Shown in pieces: positions 5,940 through 8,092 of a DNA stretch of 8,092 bases; position 1 is the first letter of the stretch, and every line of letters begins with the position of its first letter. The translations under genes and the position numbers were made by a program. Under the pieces are notes generated by a model. The model ran no database searches, had not been told where the DNA came from, and saw nothing but the letters and a program-made list of their open reading frames with translations. The stretch comes from Thermoplasmata archaeon. GTDB lineage: Archaea; Thermoplasmatota; E2; UBA202; JdFR-43. The stretch lies in NCBI GenBank assembly GCA_021163175.1, contig JAGGXG010000008.1:1-8092 (forward strand), read 5' to 3'.

Positions 5940-6731
5940 CTCTTTCCTTAAATATTCCTCTCCAAGCAATGGATAGAATACAGGGATAGAAAGTTTAATG
6001 AAATTTTCTTTGCCCGTAACAATCGCCTTTGCTCCATTTTGCAATGCTAATTTTTCTGTCTCATGCATGCTGTTACAATAAAATATGGTATGGCGGCGCC
6101 ATTTCATCATTTCTTTTATTTCCTTTTCAAAATCTTCTGTCAGAGAAAAATCGACGTGACAACCACGCCTCACCATGAGCCATGCTGCCTTTAAATCATC
6201 ATTGCCTTCTATAAATGCGAGGACTTTTCCCTGGCTACCATACGGCATGCCTCCTATTGCATCGATAATTCTATCAAAAATGAATGCATGCTGTTGCCTT
6301 ATCTCAATGAAAATTTCATGCATTGGATTTTCCAAATCAACCTTTGCCTTCCTCTTTATTCTTATTGCATCTCCAACAATTATTGCCACATCTCTGCTTG
6401 CGTAACTATGCTTTCCAGCCTTTCTAACACGTAATGCAAAACTTTCATTTTCTTTTATGGGCAGTTCCAGAGCTTTTTCGGTTATTTCATCTATGCCAAC
6501 ACCTGTCATTGCTACGGGAGAAAATGACCTAATGCCTCCAATTCTTTTCAGAATTTCCTCAATGAATTTTTCTCCCTCTATAACAATCCTTCCATCTAAT
6601 TTTTTAATGCTCGCCTCCATTCCATAATATTTGCATGCATTTTTGATGTCATTTATAAGAAAATTTTCAAGCATTGTCCTTACACGCCTGCTTTTGAGTC
6701 CTATTTCAGAGTAACGAATCAAATAAAGCAT
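5928..6731 (-). CDS. ThiI-like protein with THUMP domain and degenerate PP-loop domain
   Basis: A 267-residue relative of ThiI, the tRNA 4-thiouridine synthetase. The N-terminal half is ordinary: the ferredoxin-like start LIRYSEIGLKSRRVR (4-18), a THUMP tRNA-binding domain (about 50-155), and the linker GGMPYGSQGKVL (160-171), which in active enzymes leads into the PP-loop. There the expected SGGxDSP reads as IEGNDDL (174-180). Only the second Gly (176) and the Asp (178) survive, although AAWLMVRRG (182-190) aligns well with the following helix. The C-terminal part is also shortened: the stretch with conserved cysteines is missing, and after AKAIVTG (234-240) the QVASQTLENL-type loop is absent. 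Canonical archaeal ThiI is about 380 residues. The adenylyltransferase/thiolation activity is therefore probably lost, while tRNA binding may remain. It is divergent from the secreted hydrolase gene and convergent with dph6. Confidence 0.85.
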   Translation of the reverse strand: MLYLIRYSEIGLKSRRVRTMLENFLINDIKNACKYYGMEASIKKLDGRIVIEGEKFIEEILKRIGGIRSFSPVAMTGVGIDEITEKALELPIKENESFALRVRKAGKHSYASRDVAIIVGDAIRIKRKAKVDLENPMHEIFIEIRQQHAFIFDRIIDAIGGMPYGSQGKVLAFIEGNDDLKAAWLMVRRGCHVDFSLTEDFEKEIKEMMKWRRHTIFYCNSMHETEKLALQNGAKAIVTGKENFIKLSIPVFYPLLGEEYLRKEVWQ

Positions 6732-6770
6732 AATGCAAAAAATTATTAGGATAATAAATATTTATATGCA
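6732..6770. promoter_or_regulatory. Overlapping divergent promoters, ThiI-like gene and secreted hydrolase
   Basis: Only 39 bp separate the two divergent ATGs. For the minus-strand gene the block AAATATTTATAT (6756-6767) is centred about 28-30 bp from its ATG (complement 6729-6731). For the + strand gene the block AAAAAATTATTA (6737-6748) is centred about 28 bp before the ATG at 6771. Both would give leaderless transcripts, and the two preinitiation complexes could hardly bind together, so competitive expression is plausible. Confidence 0.5.
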
Positions 6771-8092
6771 ATGAAATTGTTGCTTACGTTAGCAATCGCC
6801 ACACTTCTTTTCGTTCCTTTCGCCAATGCATGCAAGGATATCATCGTTACCAACAATGCAACAAAGGGAGACTACAACCTTTTGATGAAGGTTCGTGATC
6901 CTTCTCGCCCTGGGCTGCAAGTTTTATTCATCGCCGATAAAGGATATGAATATTCATACCATAATCCGTGGAAAAACGAACCGTGGATATTTCGCCTGGC
7001 TCACAAAATAATAGGAACAGCAACCCAAGGCGACACGCCGCCGAACATGATAAAAGCTGGCATGATGATGAGCGATGCAGGCATGGCATATGGAGATGCT
7101 GACTCACCCACGCTATACATAAATCCAACCCACCATGCATGGGATGATTTCGACTGGCTTCTGTATGCTGCAGAGAATGCAAGCAATGAGGATGAAGCCA
7201 TACAGAGATTGAAGCAAGTTTCGGATATGCATGCTTGTGGCGTAGGAGAAAATTTGTTTGTTGTGGGGCCAAGAAAAGCTTATGTAGCTGAAGGTGATGC
7301 TTTCCATTTTGTTTATCGCGAGATAAGCGGAATAGAAGTGCAATCAAACTATCCAAAAATGCTATGGAATAACAGGATGAATAAAAAAATAATTGCTTCT
7401 TCCTTCGATACAGTTTATGAGGGCTATGTAAAGAAATGGCAGGTTGTCAGGCTGGGGGGGCTTGCGGGCTTTAGAATAACTAAAATAGGAACAAACTGGA
7501 TTATGGCTCGAGCCATTCCATTTGGAGAGAAAATAAAGGTTGGAGAGGGAGAAGGAGCAAAGATAGGAAATTTCTGGGTTCAGCTTATCGAATGCGAAGG
7601 CAAGAGAGCGAAGATAAGGGCATGCTATGAATATTATGAATGGGAGAATGAGATAAAAAGAAGGCTCAACACAAGCGTTGGTGTGCAGGAATTGATGAAC
7701 ATATCGCGTCTCACCATCGATGACTTGCATGGGCTTCGAGGAATGGCTGAAGGAAGCGAGAAGGCGACAATGATTTTTAAAATACCTCTGCAAAATTATG
7801 AAGAACTCACAATGGCATGGTTTGCTCCAGATGCAATAGCAAGCATTTACGTTCCAGTCCATATTGCAGATCTCGATATCCACAACGCATATGAAAATGG
7901 AGAGGCGGCGCAGCTCGCCGTTACATTGCTACAAAAATTTGGCTCTTTCGATTTCAGCAGGGTGGAGAGAGTATTCATAAATGAAAATGCAAGGGTAGAG
8001 AAAATCGCACCTAAAAACCCGGCCCAAATTTTGACCGCATCAGACACAAGCATGCAGGCGCAGGCAATAATGATAGAAAAAGCTGTTTTAGC
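6771..8092 (+). CDS. Secreted Cys N-terminal-nucleophile hydrolase (C69-like), 3' partial
   Basis: The frame is open from ATG 6771 to the right edge (440 codons visible), with no stop. Residues 1-20 form a signal peptide: a Lys, a hydrophobic core (3-17), and the cleavage motif ANA (18-20). Cys21 follows at once and begins CKDIIVTNNAT, the pattern of C69/acylase-like Ntn hydrolases, in which an N-terminal Cys is both nucleophile and general base. Arg42-Asp43 in KVRDPS (40-45) are candidate active-site partners. Other family-like stretches are KAGMMMSDAGMAYGDADS (95-112), HHAWDDFDWLLYAAENAS (121-138), GVGENLFVVGPRKAYVAEGDA (157-177) and SFDTVYEGYV (211-220). Signal peptidase cleavage alone would expose the nucleophile outside the cell; a lipobox-type Cys anchor is an alternative. 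The substrate is unknown; peptides or acyl amides are likely for the family. A G7 run lies at 7454-7460. Long shadow ORFs occur on the opposite strand. Confidence 0.72.
   Translation, partial: MKLLLTLAIATLLFVPFANACKDIIVTNNATKGDYNLLMKVRDPSRPGLQVLFIADKGYEYSYHNPWKNEPWIFRLAHKIIGTATQGDTPPNMIKAGMMMSDAGMAYGDADSPTLYINPTHHAWDDFDWLLYAAENASNEDEAIQRLKQVSDMHACGVGENLFVVGPRKAYVAEGDAFHFVYREISGIEVQSNYPKMLWNNRMNKKIIASSFDTVYEGYVKKWQVVRLGGLAGFRITKIGTNWIMARAIPFGEKIKVGEGEGAKIGNFWVQLIECEGKRAKIRACYEYYEWENEIKRRLNTSVGVQELMNISRLTIDDLHGLRGMAEGSEKATMIFKIPLQNYEELTMAWFAPDAIASIYVPVHIADLDIHNAYENGEAAQLAVTLLQKFGSFDFSRVERVFINENARVEKIAPKNPAQILTASDTSMQAQAIMIEKAVL
7454..7460 (+). repeat. G7 homopolymer run inside the hydrolase gene
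   Basis: Seven consecutive G residues encode parts of Leu-Gly-Gly (228-230). Such a run is conspicuous in this AT-rich sequence and is a potential slippage or sequencing-error site. The frame is protein-like on both sides, so no frameshift is seen here. Confidence 0.6.

Noticed and set aside
7454..7460. Frameshift at the G7 run
   Set aside because: The translation remains protein-like without interruption on both sides, so there is no sign that the frame changes here.
6928..7883. Several minus-strand open frames of 66-173 codons (6928-7356, 7113-7343, 7362-7883)
   Set aside because: All are antisense to the + strand hydrolase gene, which has a signal peptide and family motifs throughout; their His/Cys/Ser/Leu-rich content is typical of shadows.
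1..8092. CRISPR array, insertion sequence or integron structures
   Set aside because: No regularly spaced repeats, transposase genes or paired terminal inverted repeats were seen on either strand.

Overview
The window looks like a chromosomal segment of a moderately AT-rich archaeon, most likely a euryarchaeote, possibly near Thermoplasmatota (the placement below domain level is inference). The domain call rests on several things. There is a diphthamide-type ATP pyrophosphatase gene (Dph6), needed only in archaea and eukaryotes. There is a methanogen/archaeal-type class II seryl-tRNA synthetase. Genes are tightly packed, and AT-rich TATA-like boxes lie about 25 bp upstream of several start codons with no Shine-Dalgarno sequence, as expected for leaderless archaeal transcripts.

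Left part (1-1733): the 3' part of a BioD-like/DRTGG-domain protein on the + strand runs in from outside the window. It converges, with a 6-bp overlap, on a minus-strand transaldolase that has its own leaderless promoter. Key residues suggest true transaldolase chemistry rather than fructose-6-phosphate aldolase.

Middle left (1734-2753): a minus-strand mntA-hepT (MNT/HEPN) toxin-antitoxin pair with overlapping genes. It is followed by about 220 bp without a convincing gene, which holds a 16-bp palindrome, a possible degraded reading frame and the promoters of the two flanking units.

Middle right (2754-5917): a + strand run of serS (type 2), a short CNNM/CorC-type DUF21-CBS membrane protein and dph6. 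The last two overlap by ATGA and are probably co-translated. The first two are separated by a small promoter/SD region containing a 13-codon mini-ORF.

Right part (5928-8092): a minus-strand ThiI-like protein that keeps the THUMP half but has a degenerate, shortened PP-loop half. It is transcribed divergently from a + strand secreted N-terminal-nucleophile (C69-like) hydrolase, whose signal peptide ends just before the presumed catalytic Cys. That gene runs off the right edge.

Functionally the window is mixed: translation and tRNA/EF2 modification (serS, dph6, ThiI-like), central carbon metabolism (transaldolase), ion transport, one defence/stress cassette (HepT-MntA) and one exported hydrolase. 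No complete novel multi-gene system is evident. The strongest second-look items are the degenerate ThiI paralog, the MNT/HEPN pair, the signal-peptide-exposed nucleophile, the non-coding gap at 2566-2726 and a marked excess of the palindrome GCATGC, mostly in the right third.
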